Assembly: GCF_019857225.1 (NCBI RefSeq)
Contig: NZ_JAFJSY010000023.1
Coordinates: 87,191 to 151,190, forward strand
Direction: 5' to 3'
Origin: Streptomyces plumbidurans
GTDB lineage: Bacteria; Actinomycetota; Actinomycetes; Streptomycetales; Streptomycetaceae
Length of the DNA stretch: 64,000 nucleotides
Shown: positions 7,299 through 16,600 of the stretch, in pieces
Layout of the letters: every line of letters begins with the position of its first letter
Numbering within the stretch: the first letter of the stretch is position 1
Notes under the pieces: generated by a model
Databases searched by the model: none
Seen by the model: the letters and a program-made list of their open reading frames with translations, nothing else
What the model was told of the DNA's origin: nothing
Translations under genes and position numbers: made by a program

Positions 7299-7619
7299 TC
7301 AGAGTCTGTGGAGCGGCGGTGCCTGCCCATGGGCCGTCGAGGTGGCCTGCTCGATGCGTGGCGCGATGCCGCTTGGCTTCCACAGCGTCCGGTACGCCAG
7401 GCCGATGGACACGGCTGCGGTGAGCACACACGTGAGGACCGGCTTGCCACTGAAGTCGTGGTTGAAGTAGGCGGTTCCGGCACCGTCGAGGCCGGCCACC
7501 AGGAGCATGAACAGCCCCTTGCTGGGGCCGCTCCAGCGGGGCTGCACGACGATGGCGATGACGGGTGGCAGCACGTAGCCGGTTGCTGCCGCCCACAGCT
7601 GCGCGTCGGTGAGTTGCAC
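7299..7619 (-). CDS. Holin
   Basis: A 106-residue protein. The GTG start at 7619 has AAGGGGAA at correct spacing; an open frame continues upstream but is antisense to the endolysin reading and unlikely. Three hydrophobic stretches are visible (about residues 9-24, 32-50 and 57-76), with a charged/polar C-terminus. Size, topology and position just after the endolysin gene fit a phage holin, which forms membrane holes that release or activate the lysin. Confidence 0.75.
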   Translation of the reverse strand: MQLTDAQLWAAATGYVLPPVIAIVVQPRWSGPSKGLFMLLVAGLDGAGTAYFNHDFSGKPVLTCVLTAAVSIGLAYRTLWKPSGIAPRIEQATSTAHGQAPPLHRL

Positions 7620-7696
7620 GCGAGTTCCCCTTCGTCTGGCGGACGCCGGCCGCGGTGGCCTCCCCGGCCGGTGGGAGTGCCGGCGGGTGGAGCAGA

Positions 7697-8773
7697 TCAG
7701 GCCACCTTCCACGCGAGCGCGGTGAGGACGGCGCTCTGCACGGTGACCGGGGCGGGCGAGTTGTTGAGGAGGCGGACGCGCATGGTGCGGCCGGACGCGA
7801 GGTGCTTGGTGAGGGGGGTGACGTGGAAGGTGCCGCCCTTGGTGCCGACGGCCTCGTCGATCGGGTGGTCGGCAACGTGTTTGCTGCCCGCGTACTCCGC
7901 CATGCGGATCTGGACGGTTTCTCCCACGGGGAGACCGGCGATGTGCAGGCTGAGCGAGCCGGTGAACCGGCAGGGCCCGCTCACGAATACGGCGCTGCCC
8001 GCCGGATGCTCGGCGGCCGTGTCGAGCCATTCCTTCGTGAACTCGACGTCGTCCCACTGGCCCGGGGCGAGCGTGTAGGGCTTCGCGGTCCCCAGGTTCA
8101 CTTCGTCGGGCATCGGGTCCTCCTCGAGGGTGTCTGCCTGCCTCTCGGCGGCCCAGGCGCGCAGCGCCGGCTCGGAGAGGTAGGCGATGGATCGGTCCAG
8201 GGGGTCGCTGGTGAACTGCCAGATGAGCGGGGTACGCCCCGCCACACGGGGACGCGTGGCAGCCTCGGCACGCGCGTACTCGGCGGCGCCCCACGGATAG
8301 GCGGGGTACCAGATCGGCAGGTCGGCGGGGACGTGGCCGGCGGCGAGATCGGTGCCGGAGGTGTAGATCCCGACGCGCTGCGCCGGGAACGCTGCCTGGA
8401 CCAGGGCGACCCACTCGCTGACCCAGGCCAGGATCTGCGGCGCCGAGCGGCCGGCGTAGTTGCGGCTGTCGGGGTACGCCTCGAGGTCCAGCCAGTGGCA
8501 GAACCCGGCGCGCGTGTACGGCGCGACCGCGCCGATGTAGTTGGCTGCCTCCGTCCGGGGGTTCTGGTTGGGCCAGGCGAAGTGGTAGGCGCCCGGGATG
8601 AGTTGGGCGGCGAGGATGCCGGTGATGTGGGCGCTGAAGGCGGCGTCGTGGCTGTGCTCGCCTTCGGTGGCTTTGGCGAACGCGAAGGCCACGCCTGCCT
8701 TCTTGTGCGCGGCCCAGTCCTGGGCTTTCTGGTGGGCGGAGACGTCGATGCCGCGGCAGGTCTGCGTCGTCAT
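7697..8773 (-). CDS. GH25 lysozyme-type endolysin
   Basis: A 358-residue protein with the ATG at 8773 overlapping the previous stop (ATGA). The N-terminus carries RGIDVSAHQ (Asp10), FAFAKATEG and FCHWLDLEAYPD (Asp96, Glu98), the catalytic signatures of glycoside hydrolase family 25, which cuts the MurNAc-GlcNAc bond of peptidoglycan. WQFTSD near residue 195 closes the domain. Residues about 215-358 form a separate beta-rich domain of unknown fold, perhaps for cell-wall binding. There is no signal peptide, so export through the holin is expected. Confidence 0.92.
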   Translation of the reverse strand: MTTQTCRGIDVSAHQKAQDWAAHKKAGVAFAFAKATEGEHSHDAAFSAHITGILAAQLIPGAYHFAWPNQNPRTEAANYIGAVAPYTRAGFCHWLDLEAYPDSRNYAGRSAPQILAWVSEWVALVQAAFPAQRVGIYTSGTDLAAGHVPADLPIWYPAYPWGAAEYARAEAATRPRVAGRTPLIWQFTSDPLDRSIAYLSEPALRAWAAERQADTLEEDPMPDEVNLGTAKPYTLAPGQWDDVEFTKEWLDTAAEHPAGSAVFVSGPCRFTGSLSLHIAGLPVGETVQIRMAEYAGSKHVADHPIDEAVGTKGGTFHVTPLTKHLASGRTMRVRLLNNSPAPVTVQSAVLTALAWKVA

Positions 8774-8967
8774 CCCTGGTCGCCGCTCTCGAGCTGGCCG
8801 GCGTCTGCGAGGCGTACGGCGTCGGCGGATGCTGCCCAGGCGGCCTTGATGGCGTCTGGGAGGGCATCCCATGCGGGCAGCGGGTCACCGTTGTATGCGC
8901 GGCCGCCTACGGCCTCTGCGTACGCCGTGTAGGCGAGCGCGGCGAGTTGGTCGAGATCGAACGCCAT
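8770..8967 (-). CDS. Small protein upstream of the endolysin
   Basis: A 65-residue acidic protein, start at 8967 with AGGAGA at 6-bases spacing. It reads MAFDLDQLAALAYTAYAEAVGG and contains a repeated alanine/tryptophan helix pattern. Small acidic genes of this kind precede lysins in several Streptomyces phages, but I cannot assign a role. It is the first gene of the lysis unit, which is separated from the tail genes by a 650-base gap. Confidence 0.7.
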   Translation of the reverse strand: MAFDLDQLAALAYTAYAEAVGGRAYNGDPLPAWDALPDAIKAAWAASADAVRLADAGQLESGDQG

Positions 8968-9616
8968 GGAATCTCCTGAAACGTGTGAAGGCCTTCTGCG
9001 GGCCGGGCCGGATGCGTGCAGGCGAGATCGATGGCGGGACAGCACGGGGGGGGCCGCTGAGGGTTGCTGTCAGAGCCGCCAAGGGTCGGCAGCCCCGCAG
9101 CCCTTGGAGGGCTGCGGCGCCCCGCCGGGGCAGCGCGGCGCCGTCGGCGGCTTGAGGCCCTGGGGGGGTTGCAACAACTTGAAGCGTGGCTGGGGCTAGT
9201 TGTGGTGCTGGAGACACACGCGCGCCTGCTTGGTCGGCTACGGGCTTCGTCGTGGCTGGCTTTCGGTGGCTGAGGTCGAAGGGCCGGAGGAGTCTGCGCG
9301 GCTTGTTTGGATGGGGGTGGCTGAGCCCGGTGAACAGTCGCGCGCGTGGTGAGGCTGGTGATCCAGGTTCAGACAGTGGGGGTTGCTGAGCCACGTACTA
9401 GTGCGGAACCCCCGGCGGGAACGGGTTCCGGAACCCGTTCTGGAACGGGTTCCGGGTCTGTCACGGTCTCGGAACCCGTCGCGGAACGGGTTCCGGAACC
9501 CCCGGCGGGAACGGGTTCCGGATGGCTCGGAACCCCCGGCGGGAACGGGTTCCGGAACCCGTTCCAGAACGGGTTCCGGGCATCCCGCCCGTGGCCGATG
9601 CGACTGGCGGCAGCTG
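8968..9616. other. Gene-free gap with hairpin between tail and lysis units
   Basis: No convincing gene is present in 650 bases. A hairpin with 10-base arms (9095-9104 CCGCAGCCCT, 9108-9117) can act as a terminator for the tail operon. The lysis-unit promoter should lie between it and 8967. The upstream half is filled by palindromic repeats, described separately. Confidence 0.6.
9405..9580. repeat. Palindromic GGAACGGGTTCC repeat cluster
   Basis: About 175 bases made of interlocking GGAACGGGTTCC and GGAACCCGTTCC palindromes. A 25-base unit that starts GGAACCCCCGGCGGG and ends ACGGGTTCC occurs exactly three times (9405-9429, 9495-9519, 9529-9553). Bases 9409-9453 match 55010-55054 at 42 of 45 positions. 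The array can fold into many hairpins. It starts 36 bases past the end of the 9617 tail gene. Confidence 0.85.
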
Positions 9617-10165
9617 CTAGCCGGAGATCCACCAGACGCCCATGGCGCATGCGACGTCGGTTGCGGCGCTGGTGTTGAGGCCGGCCCCAGACGTCTGGAG
9701 GCCCTGCGTCTCGATGTAATCGCCGACTGCGCAGACCACTTGAGCGCCGGTGGCGACCGCGCTGGAGTGGGTCACCGTGGCGGCGAGCGTCTTTACGAAG
9801 CCGCCGGGAACTGCGGTGCCGTTGACCGTGATGCGGGCGGCTCGGTTTCCTGTCGCGTTGCCAGCGAACGCCGCGATGCCCAACACGCTGTAGGTGCCTG
9901 CGACCTGCACCGTGTACCGGGAGGTGTTCGTCGAGGTGCTGTGCCCGTTGTCACTGTCGAAGGCCTCGGTGTCGAGGGTGAGTGACGTCCAGGTGTTGTC
10001 GGACAGGGACTGGACGCTGGTCTGGTAGCCGCGGAAGCGTGGCACGCCGTTGCCGGAGGCGCCGAGCAGGAAGTCGCCCATCGCTTTCACGTTGGCGTTC
10101 CACAACGCGCCGGTCAGGAAGTTGCCGGGTGATTCTGACGCGATGACCGGAACGGTGCGGGGCAT
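9617..10165 (-). CDS. Tail fibre-like beta-rich protein
   Basis: A 182-residue protein. The first 55 residues are a short connector (SESPGNFLTGALWNANVKAMGDFL) typical of actinophage tail-tip proteins. The rest is a jelly-roll-like beta domain (SRYTVQVAGTYSVLGIAAFAGNATGNRAARITVNG), as in TNF/C1q-like fibre heads. It is the last gene of the tail operon, 10 bases after the large tail protein. It probably contributes to host surface binding; inferred from position and fold pattern. Confidence 0.75.
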   Translation of the reverse strand: MPRTVPVIASESPGNFLTGALWNANVKAMGDFLLGASGNGVPRFRGYQTSVQSLSDNTWTSLTLDTEAFDSDNGHSTSTNTSRYTVQVAGTYSVLGIAAFAGNATGNRAARITVNGTAVPGGFVKTLAATVTHSSAVATGAQVVCAVGDYIETQGLQTSGAGLNTSAATDVACAMGVWWISG

Positions 10166-10175
10166 ACGTCACCTC

Positions 10176-13100
10176 TCAGTACGCGAAGGCGATGGAGTCG
10201 AAACGGCTGACGGCGTCCCACGTCGTCGGGTCCGTCGTGCCTGCGGGCAACGGCTCGCAGAGGGTGTCTCCCGCCGTGTGCGACTTGGTGGTGGCGGCGG
10301 TGAGGGTGATCGTGGCAGTCGTCCATCCAGGGCTCGTAGCACCGACCGCGGACACAGTGACCGTCTCTGCGTTCGCGGTGCCTTGGCCGAGGGTGAGCTG
10401 CTGGCCGGCTGCGAGCTGCGCGGCGAGCAGGTTCGTGTTGTCCTGGCTCGCGTGGATGGTGATCGAGGAGACCCCGGCTGCGATCGACGAGGCGAGTGTG
10501 GTGTGCCAGGCGGCGATGATCCCGTAGGGAGTGAGGTCGGCCGGCGAGCACTGGAGCGTGAGGACGGCGTCGTTCTCCTCGTTCCAGTCCCAGGAGATGT
10601 TCTCGATGAAGCACTCGGTGCTGCTCTCCGGCGACCCTTGCGGCCGTCGCATGACGCGCGCGCGGGTGCCGAGTTCGAGGGAGAGACAGGCCGGCCACAG
10701 AGCCGGGTTCGCTGACGGGTGCAGCGTCATGGTGCTGATGCGCTTCGCTGGCTGCCGGTAGCGGGAGAGCAGGTAGTTCGCGGCGTCCTGGCACTCGGTG
10801 CTGCTGCTGGAGTTGACGGTGCGGGTCATCGTGCGCGTGAAGTAGGTCGCCTTGCTCGCGGCGTCCTCGGCGTAGAACAGCTGGCCCGTGGACTCCTGGG
10901 TCACGGTGACGTCATTGGCCAGGCGAGTCGGATCGAAGTCGCGCTCAGCGTTCTCGTACGGCAGCTCGCCGAGGTCAGCGCGCTCCCCGAACACGAACAG
11001 GGGCACGGTGGCGTTGTAGCGGGCTGCGCGGCTCTTGAAGACGACGGCACCGGCCCGGTCGACGTAGTGCGCGCCTCCTTCGGTGTCGACGACGGCTTGC
11101 AGGCAGGAGACCGCGTCGCTGTCGGCTAGGGTGGCAGGGCCCATCGAGGTGGTCAGGCCCGTGTCGATGGACGTGCTGCCGCTGTAGCCGGCGTATCTGA
11201 GGATCCGTGCGTACCGGGCGTCGGTCGACTCGCCGGCGCATGCCGATCGCCAGGCTGTGTAGATGTTGGTCATGGCCAGCGCGGACAGCTGGGAGGGGAA
11301 TTCCGCGACGAAGGAGATGTCGCCCTTGAAGTTCAGGAAGGTGCCGTTGCCCACGGTGGGGTCCACGTAGGCGCCGACGTTGTCGCTGACCAGGCCGCTC
11401 GGTTCGAGGGCCGGGTCGACGCTGCTGAACAGATAGGTCACGCCGTCGACGTGGAAGCGGAGTGTCGCGCTGGCCCGGCTGTAGCCGACGAGCATGAGGT
11501 GCCAGTCGCCATCCAGTGCAGTCGGGCCGGGCGCGAAACTCACGCCGGCGCCGCCGGACGGGCCGCGCAGCACTACGGCCAGACGGCCGTCGGCGCCGAT
11601 CTGCCAGTAGAGTTCGCTGCCGCTCGGTGATCCGCCCGACCGTTGCCGGTCGAATGACGACCAGAACACCGAGGCGGTGGTGGGCGTTGGGCCGGTGTAT
11701 TTGAAGGCGATCATGCGGGTCCAGGCCGAGGGATCGGCCGGCCCGAGGATGCCCGAGGCGCCCAGTCTGAGGAATGTGGCCGGTCCGATGGTGTTCGTGC
11801 CCGGGAAGCTGTTGTCGACGGTGGCGACTGTTCCGCTGCTGCCCGTGTAGACGCCGGTGGCGTCGGTGGCGGTGATTTCGGTGCCGAAGACGAAGCTGCC
11901 GGCTCCGTACTTGCTGATGCCTTGCTGGGCCGGGGGGTAGGTGCCGGTCGTGTCTGCTGCCGTTGTGCCTTCAGCAGGGTCGTCGAGCTTGAAGAGGAAC
12001 CGGGGCTGGTTGCTGGTGATCTCCTCGGTGAGCGGGTCGGAGAGGGTCTGCTGGGACAGGAGCGCGAAGGCGTCGACAGCGTTCGGGTTGACGAGGCCGT
12101 AGGTGCCGTCGCCGTCCCACTTCTCCGGCCAGCGCTCCATGAAGCCGGCGTAGACCGGGTACCAGATGCCCGGCGCCTGCCACGTCGTCGCCGCCGTGCC
12201 TTTCTCCAGCTGCCATCCGTCGGCCTGCAGGGAGCAGGTGGCGGCCGCGGCCGCGCTGAGCGCGACGCCGACGTCGATGCCGGCCGCGTTGGCCGGCGCG
12301 GTCGCGGTGACGGTGAGTGTGGTCCAGGCGGCCGTCGTCGAGCCCGTGAGGGTCGCGGGGGTGCCGTAGGTGAAGGAGGTGGGGGTGGCGCCTCCTCCGG
12401 CGGTGTGCCAGGCGATGAAGGCCTTCACGCCCAGGCTCGTCGCAGCCGTGACATCGCGTACGCGGATCTGCATCGTGTACGTCTGGCCCGGTGTCACGGA
12501 CCAGCGGGGTGTGTGGCAGACGCGGGCGGCGATGGCGGAGGCGGAGGGAACCGAGAACTGCAGGACGGTGGAGCCCTGCCAGGCGGTCGCCGAGGGCGTG
12601 ACCGTGCCGCCGGACGTGTCGGTGCTGGAGAAGATGTCCGAGGTGGCCGAGTTGATCGTGCCGCTGAAGCCGCCCAGGTCACCGCCGCTGGCCGCGGCCT
12701 GGTCCAGCAGATTCCGTGTGGGGGGCCACTGCGCGCGCCGCCGGTAGGGCTGGTACGGGTAGATGTTCCCGTACCAGGGGCCGTCGGCGTTGGTCGGGTC
12801 CAGGAGTGCGTCGTTGTTCGCGAGGAGGAGCTGGGCTTCGCCGCTGCGGACCTGGTCGGTCTCGTACTGGCGGCCGCGGTCGAAGGAGGCGGTGCCGCGG
12901 GTCCGGCTGCCGACGTCGACGAACCGGTCCAGCGGGAAGGCACCCCCGTTGGCGGACCAGTACGGCGCCCAGGCGTCCTCCACGAGCGGGAAGTTGAGGT
13001 TGAGCTGGTCGGGTGCCGAGGTCGTGGTGTTGACGTGGTCGACGTATCCGGCGAGGCCGGCCGCTTCGGTGCCGGAGAATCCGCAGAGCCAGATGACCTG

Positions 13101-13592
13101 CACTGCGGCGGCTGACCAGGTGTGGGCGATCGTGGCCCTGGTGGTCCACGTCCAGCCGTCCGGAGCGGTGTCGAAGAGGATGTTCCCGCCCGCTTCGCGG
13201 ATGCGCCACCAGGAGTGGTTGAAGGCGTCGTACGCGCCGATCACGGTGGTGGTCGTGGTGCCGGCGTTGACGACGCTCGCGGTGAGGATGCCGCCCGCGT
13301 CGAAGAAGAGCGACGCCCGGTTGTTGGCGTCGACGACCACACGCATGATCATCTGTGTGGTGCCGGCCCCGACGGGGGGCGGGCTCACACGGGCGTAGAG
13401 GGCGTCGTTCGTGAGTGCCCACGGCCCGTTCCCGCCGAACGCCGGATAGGTCGAGGTGCAGCTGATCTGCACGCGGTCCAGGGCGGGGTCGAGGAGGACG
13501 TCGGGTGCGGCGCTGGAGTTGTTCCAGAGCGTCGTGTTGAGCGCCGGGGCAGCGAAGCTGTCCTGCAGGGTGGACAGCTGAGGGTTGGCCAC
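10176..13592 (-). CDS. Large tail-tip/minor tail protein with LamG-like domains
   Basis: A 1138-residue protein downstream of the tape measure gene, where the tail-tip hub is expected. The N-terminus (DSFAAPALNTTLWNNSS and WWRIREAGGNILFDTAPDG) is a concanavalin/LamG-like beta-sandwich. A second such domain lies near 640-760 (WQIGADGRLAVVLRG, WHLMLVGYSRASATLRFHVDG). Between them is a carbohydrate-binding-like stretch. The C-terminal quarter (EDAASKATYFTRTMTRTVNSSS) resembles siphovirus baseplate hub sequence. It probably combines tip assembly with binding to surface sugars. Domain edges are estimates. Confidence 0.85.
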   Translation of the reverse strand: MANPQLSTLQDSFAAPALNTTLWNNSSAAPDVLLDPALDRVQISCTSTYPAFGGNGPWALTNDALYARVSPPPVGAGTTQMIMRVVVDANNRASLFFDAGGILTASVVNAGTTTTTVIGAYDAFNHSWWRIREAGGNILFDTAPDGWTWTTRATIAHTWSAAAVQVIWLCGFSGTEAAGLAGYVDHVNTTTSAPDQLNLNFPLVEDAWAPYWSANGGAFPLDRFVDVGSRTRGTASFDRGRQYETDQVRSGEAQLLLANNDALLDPTNADGPWYGNIYPYQPYRRRAQWPPTRNLLDQAAASGGDLGGFSGTINSATSDIFSSTDTSGGTVTPSATAWQGSTVLQFSVPSASAIAARVCHTPRWSVTPGQTYTMQIRVRDVTAATSLGVKAFIAWHTAGGGATPTSFTYGTPATLTGSTTAAWTTLTVTATAPANAAGIDVGVALSAAAAATCSLQADGWQLEKGTAATTWQAPGIWYPVYAGFMERWPEKWDGDGTYGLVNPNAVDAFALLSQQTLSDPLTEEITSNQPRFLFKLDDPAEGTTAADTTGTYPPAQQGISKYGAGSFVFGTEITATDATGVYTGSSGTVATVDNSFPGTNTIGPATFLRLGASGILGPADPSAWTRMIAFKYTGPTPTTASVFWSSFDRQRSGGSPSGSELYWQIGADGRLAVVLRGPSGGAGVSFAPGPTALDGDWHLMLVGYSRASATLRFHVDGVTYLFSSVDPALEPSGLVSDNVGAYVDPTVGNGTFLNFKGDISFVAEFPSQLSALAMTNIYTAWRSACAGESTDARYARILRYAGYSGSTSIDTGLTTSMGPATLADSDAVSCLQAVVDTEGGAHYVDRAGAVVFKSRAARYNATVPLFVFGERADLGELPYENAERDFDPTRLANDVTVTQESTGQLFYAEDAASKATYFTRTMTRTVNSSSSTECQDAANYLLSRYRQPAKRISTMTLHPSANPALWPACLSLELGTRARVMRRPQGSPESSTECFIENISWDWNEENDAVLTLQCSPADLTPYGIIAAWHTTLASSIAAGVSSITIHASQDNTNLLAAQLAAGQQLTLGQGTANAETVTVSAVGATSPGWTTATITLTAATTKSHTAGDTLCEPLPAGTTDPTTWDAVSRFDSIAFAY

Positions 13593-13601
13593 TGGTCCTC
13601 C

Positions 13602-16600
13602 TCAGCGCGTGAAGCTGGTGTAGGTCTGCGGGTTGCGCATGCCGTTCTTGAGGAAGGCCTCCTCCATCGTTTTCTGCAGCTTCCGTTCGGTGGTGACAGT
13701 GCCTTCGACGTTCACGTACAGGTTGTTGTTGACCACCTGCATGGGCTGGCTGCCGTTGCGCTGGGTGGGGATGCGGTAGCCGAGGGCGCTGCCGGCGATC
13801 GCGGTCTGGTTGAGGCTGCCTGCGGCGGTGACGTCCGCAGACAGATTGCGGGCCGCGGTGATGGCGTGCTGGGCCGCGTCGCTGATGCCGACAGCGAGGC
13901 CCTGGGGGATGTAGCCGCCGATGTCCGCGAACACCTGCGACGGCGACTTGATCTTGAGGGCCTTCTTGATGACGGACGCCATCTTCTTAGCGATCTTCGT
14001 CATCTGCGCTTCGATGGACTTCTCTTGCTTCTGCAAGCCCTTGACCAGGCCCTGCGCGGCTTTGATGCCCGCCCCGTACATGGCGTCAGCGACGACCGTG
14101 CCGGTGGTGTTGGCCTGGGACTTCATGCTCGCCTGGAGCTTGTTGACCTCGGCGATCTGGCCCTTGGAGGCCGCGGCCAGCGCGCGGGCGGTGTCACCGC
14201 CGCCCTCGACACCTGCCGAGGCGATCTGCTCGATGAGGTCGCTTCTGACGCCCTTCTTCTTCAGCGCGGCGAGGTTGCGGGTGAAGTCGGCGACCTTCTG
14301 CGCCTGCTCGCGCATCTTGGCGACGATGTCGTAGGAGTTGACCGAGCGGCCCTCGTCGGGTGAGTCGGTGACGACCGACATCCCGCCCATGATCGACGAG
14401 GCGATCTCGTCGCGTTTCGACGTCCATTCCTTCTGCAGATCGGACAGCTTCTTCTGGGCGTCCTTCAGCTTCTTCGCGACGGAGTCCCGTTTCGCCGCAA
14501 GGGACTTGAGGACCTTGTCCTCCTTCTTCACGTACTTCTCGACCCCGGCGAGCGCGTGCATCTTCGCCGCGACCCAGGCGTTGGTCTTGCGCCCGGCGCG
14601 GGTCTTGCCGGTGGTGCGCTCGTCGTAGAGCTTGTTCCGGGTCTGGATCATCAAGGTCTCGATCCGCTTCGTCGCGGTCTTGACCTTGGCGGTGCTGGAG
14701 GTGAGTCCGTCGACCAGGCCCTGGTTGACGTAGATACCGAGCGAGCGGAACACCTTCGACGGCGAGCTGATGCCGAGGGCGGACTTGAAGGCGCCGGCGG
14801 CGCTGTGGGCGATGCCGGACAGGACGCTCGAGACGCTGATGGAGCGGATGCCGTGGAGGAGGCCGCGGATCATGTCCGCGCCCGCGCCTGTCAGCAGGTG
14901 CCCGAGGGCGCCCAGGGCCTTCTTGGCGCGGCCGGGGATGCCGGCCACGTACTTGATCATGAGCAGGCCGACGCTCTTGGAGGCGTTGAGGAACGAGGTG
15001 AAGCCGTGGCTTGCCAGCGACTTGAGGCTGCTCGGCAGGCCCGACATCGGGTGGAGCATGCGGTTCGGCATGCCGGTGACGAACTTGATGATCGATCCGC
15101 CGATGGACTTCGCCATCTTGTACGCCGAGGAGAAGCCGCTGGTGAACTGATGCCATGCCTTCTCGACCTGCTTCACGGCGGGGCCGAAGGCGCCGAAGGC
15201 GGTCTGGACGACGTGGCGGAACCCGTCGAAGTGCTTGTAGGCCCAGATCAGCCCGGCCACCAGGGCGGCGATCGCGAGGACGATCAGCATGATCGGGTTG
15301 GCGGACATCGCCGCGTTCAGGAGCCACTGCCCGACAGCGGCAGCCTTCTCCGCGACCGACACGGCGATGAGCTTGATCTTCTGCGCCGCCCAGACGATCG
15401 CGGACCGCGCGGCCATGAGGGTTGCCTTGCCGACGTTCGCGGCCAGGGTGAGCGCGCCCTTCCCGGCAACCGCCATGGCCCGGCCTGCGGCGGCGGCGCC
15501 ACGGGTCAGGCCGGAGAAGGCGGCTGTCCCGCCCTTGGCGGCCAGGCGGCCCATGGACTTGCTGAAGGTGGCAATGCCCCGGCCTGCGGCCTTGGCGCCC
15601 TTGATCGAGCCGTCCCACGCCTTCCGCATGGCTCCGCCGAAGCTGCCGGCCCGCCCGGAGAACGCGGACCCTGCGACCTGCGCGGAGCGGAAGCCCTGCA
15701 CCATGCGTGCGCCGGCCTTCACACCGGCCGTGCCCAGCTTCGCGAGCGTCCCGATCGGTTTGACGAGCGCCATGGTCGTCTTCGCTGCGAACGCGACGAC
15801 GGACAGAGCGAGGACGCCGCCGATGACCGACGCCAGGGCGATCGCGATCTCTTTGTGGCGGGTCAGCCAGTCGACCGCTTTGGTGACGATCGGGATGAGC
15901 TTGCTGCCGATCTCGATGGCCAGGACGGAGATGGCCTGCTTGGCCTTGGCCAGGCGGACGTTGAACAGCTTCTGGGTCTGGTCCCAGCCTTCGACGTTCT
16001 TCGTCGCGTGCTCGTAGCTCTTGCGGATCTTCTCGACCCGCTCCTTGTAGGCGTCGGTGTTCTCACCGGTCAGCTGCAGCGCGGTGTTCAGCCCGATCGC
16101 ACCACCGAGCATCTTGCGCATGGCCTCGGTGTAGGTCTGCGCTGCCGGGCCGCCACGCTTCAGCTCTGCTGAGAAGCCGTTGGTCTTGGTGCGGAGCGTC
16201 GCGTACTGCTGGAGCAGGTTGGCCTGCTCGGGCGGGAGGCTCTTGAGCTTCTGACGCCAGTCGCCCAACGAGATAGATCCGCTGGCGTACGACTTGGCCA
16301 GGCCCTGGATGCTCTTCGGCATCGCCTTGACCATCTGGTCCGCGTCGTGGGCGGCCTGCTTCGTCTTGTTGAAGGCGCTCAGCAGCAGGGTGCCGGACTT
16401 GCCCATCTTGGACAGGACGGTCCGGGAGAGCAGGTCGAAGGTGCCGGTGAGACCGCGGCCGCCCTTGTCGACGTCCTTGAGCTTCATCGCGACGTCGGTG
16501 GACGACAGGCCGAGCCGCTGCATCTCCTGCACGGCGACGTTGTTCGGGCTGGCCAGAGACCGGATCGTGGAGGCGAGTTCCTGGGTGCCCTCGCGGGCAC

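Noticed and set aside
7655..8932. Plus-strand frame across the endolysin gene
   Set aside because: The minus-strand GH25 motifs are unambiguous; the plus-strand translation has no motif.
9405..9580. CRISPR array
   Set aside because: The spacing between repeat units is irregular (90 and 34 bases) and the spacers are themselves made of the same palindromes.
9369..9650. A gene encoding repeated PEPVP residues in the tail-lysis gap
   Set aside because: The frame is created by palindromic repeats, has no ribosome site, and overlaps the end of the 9617 tail gene.
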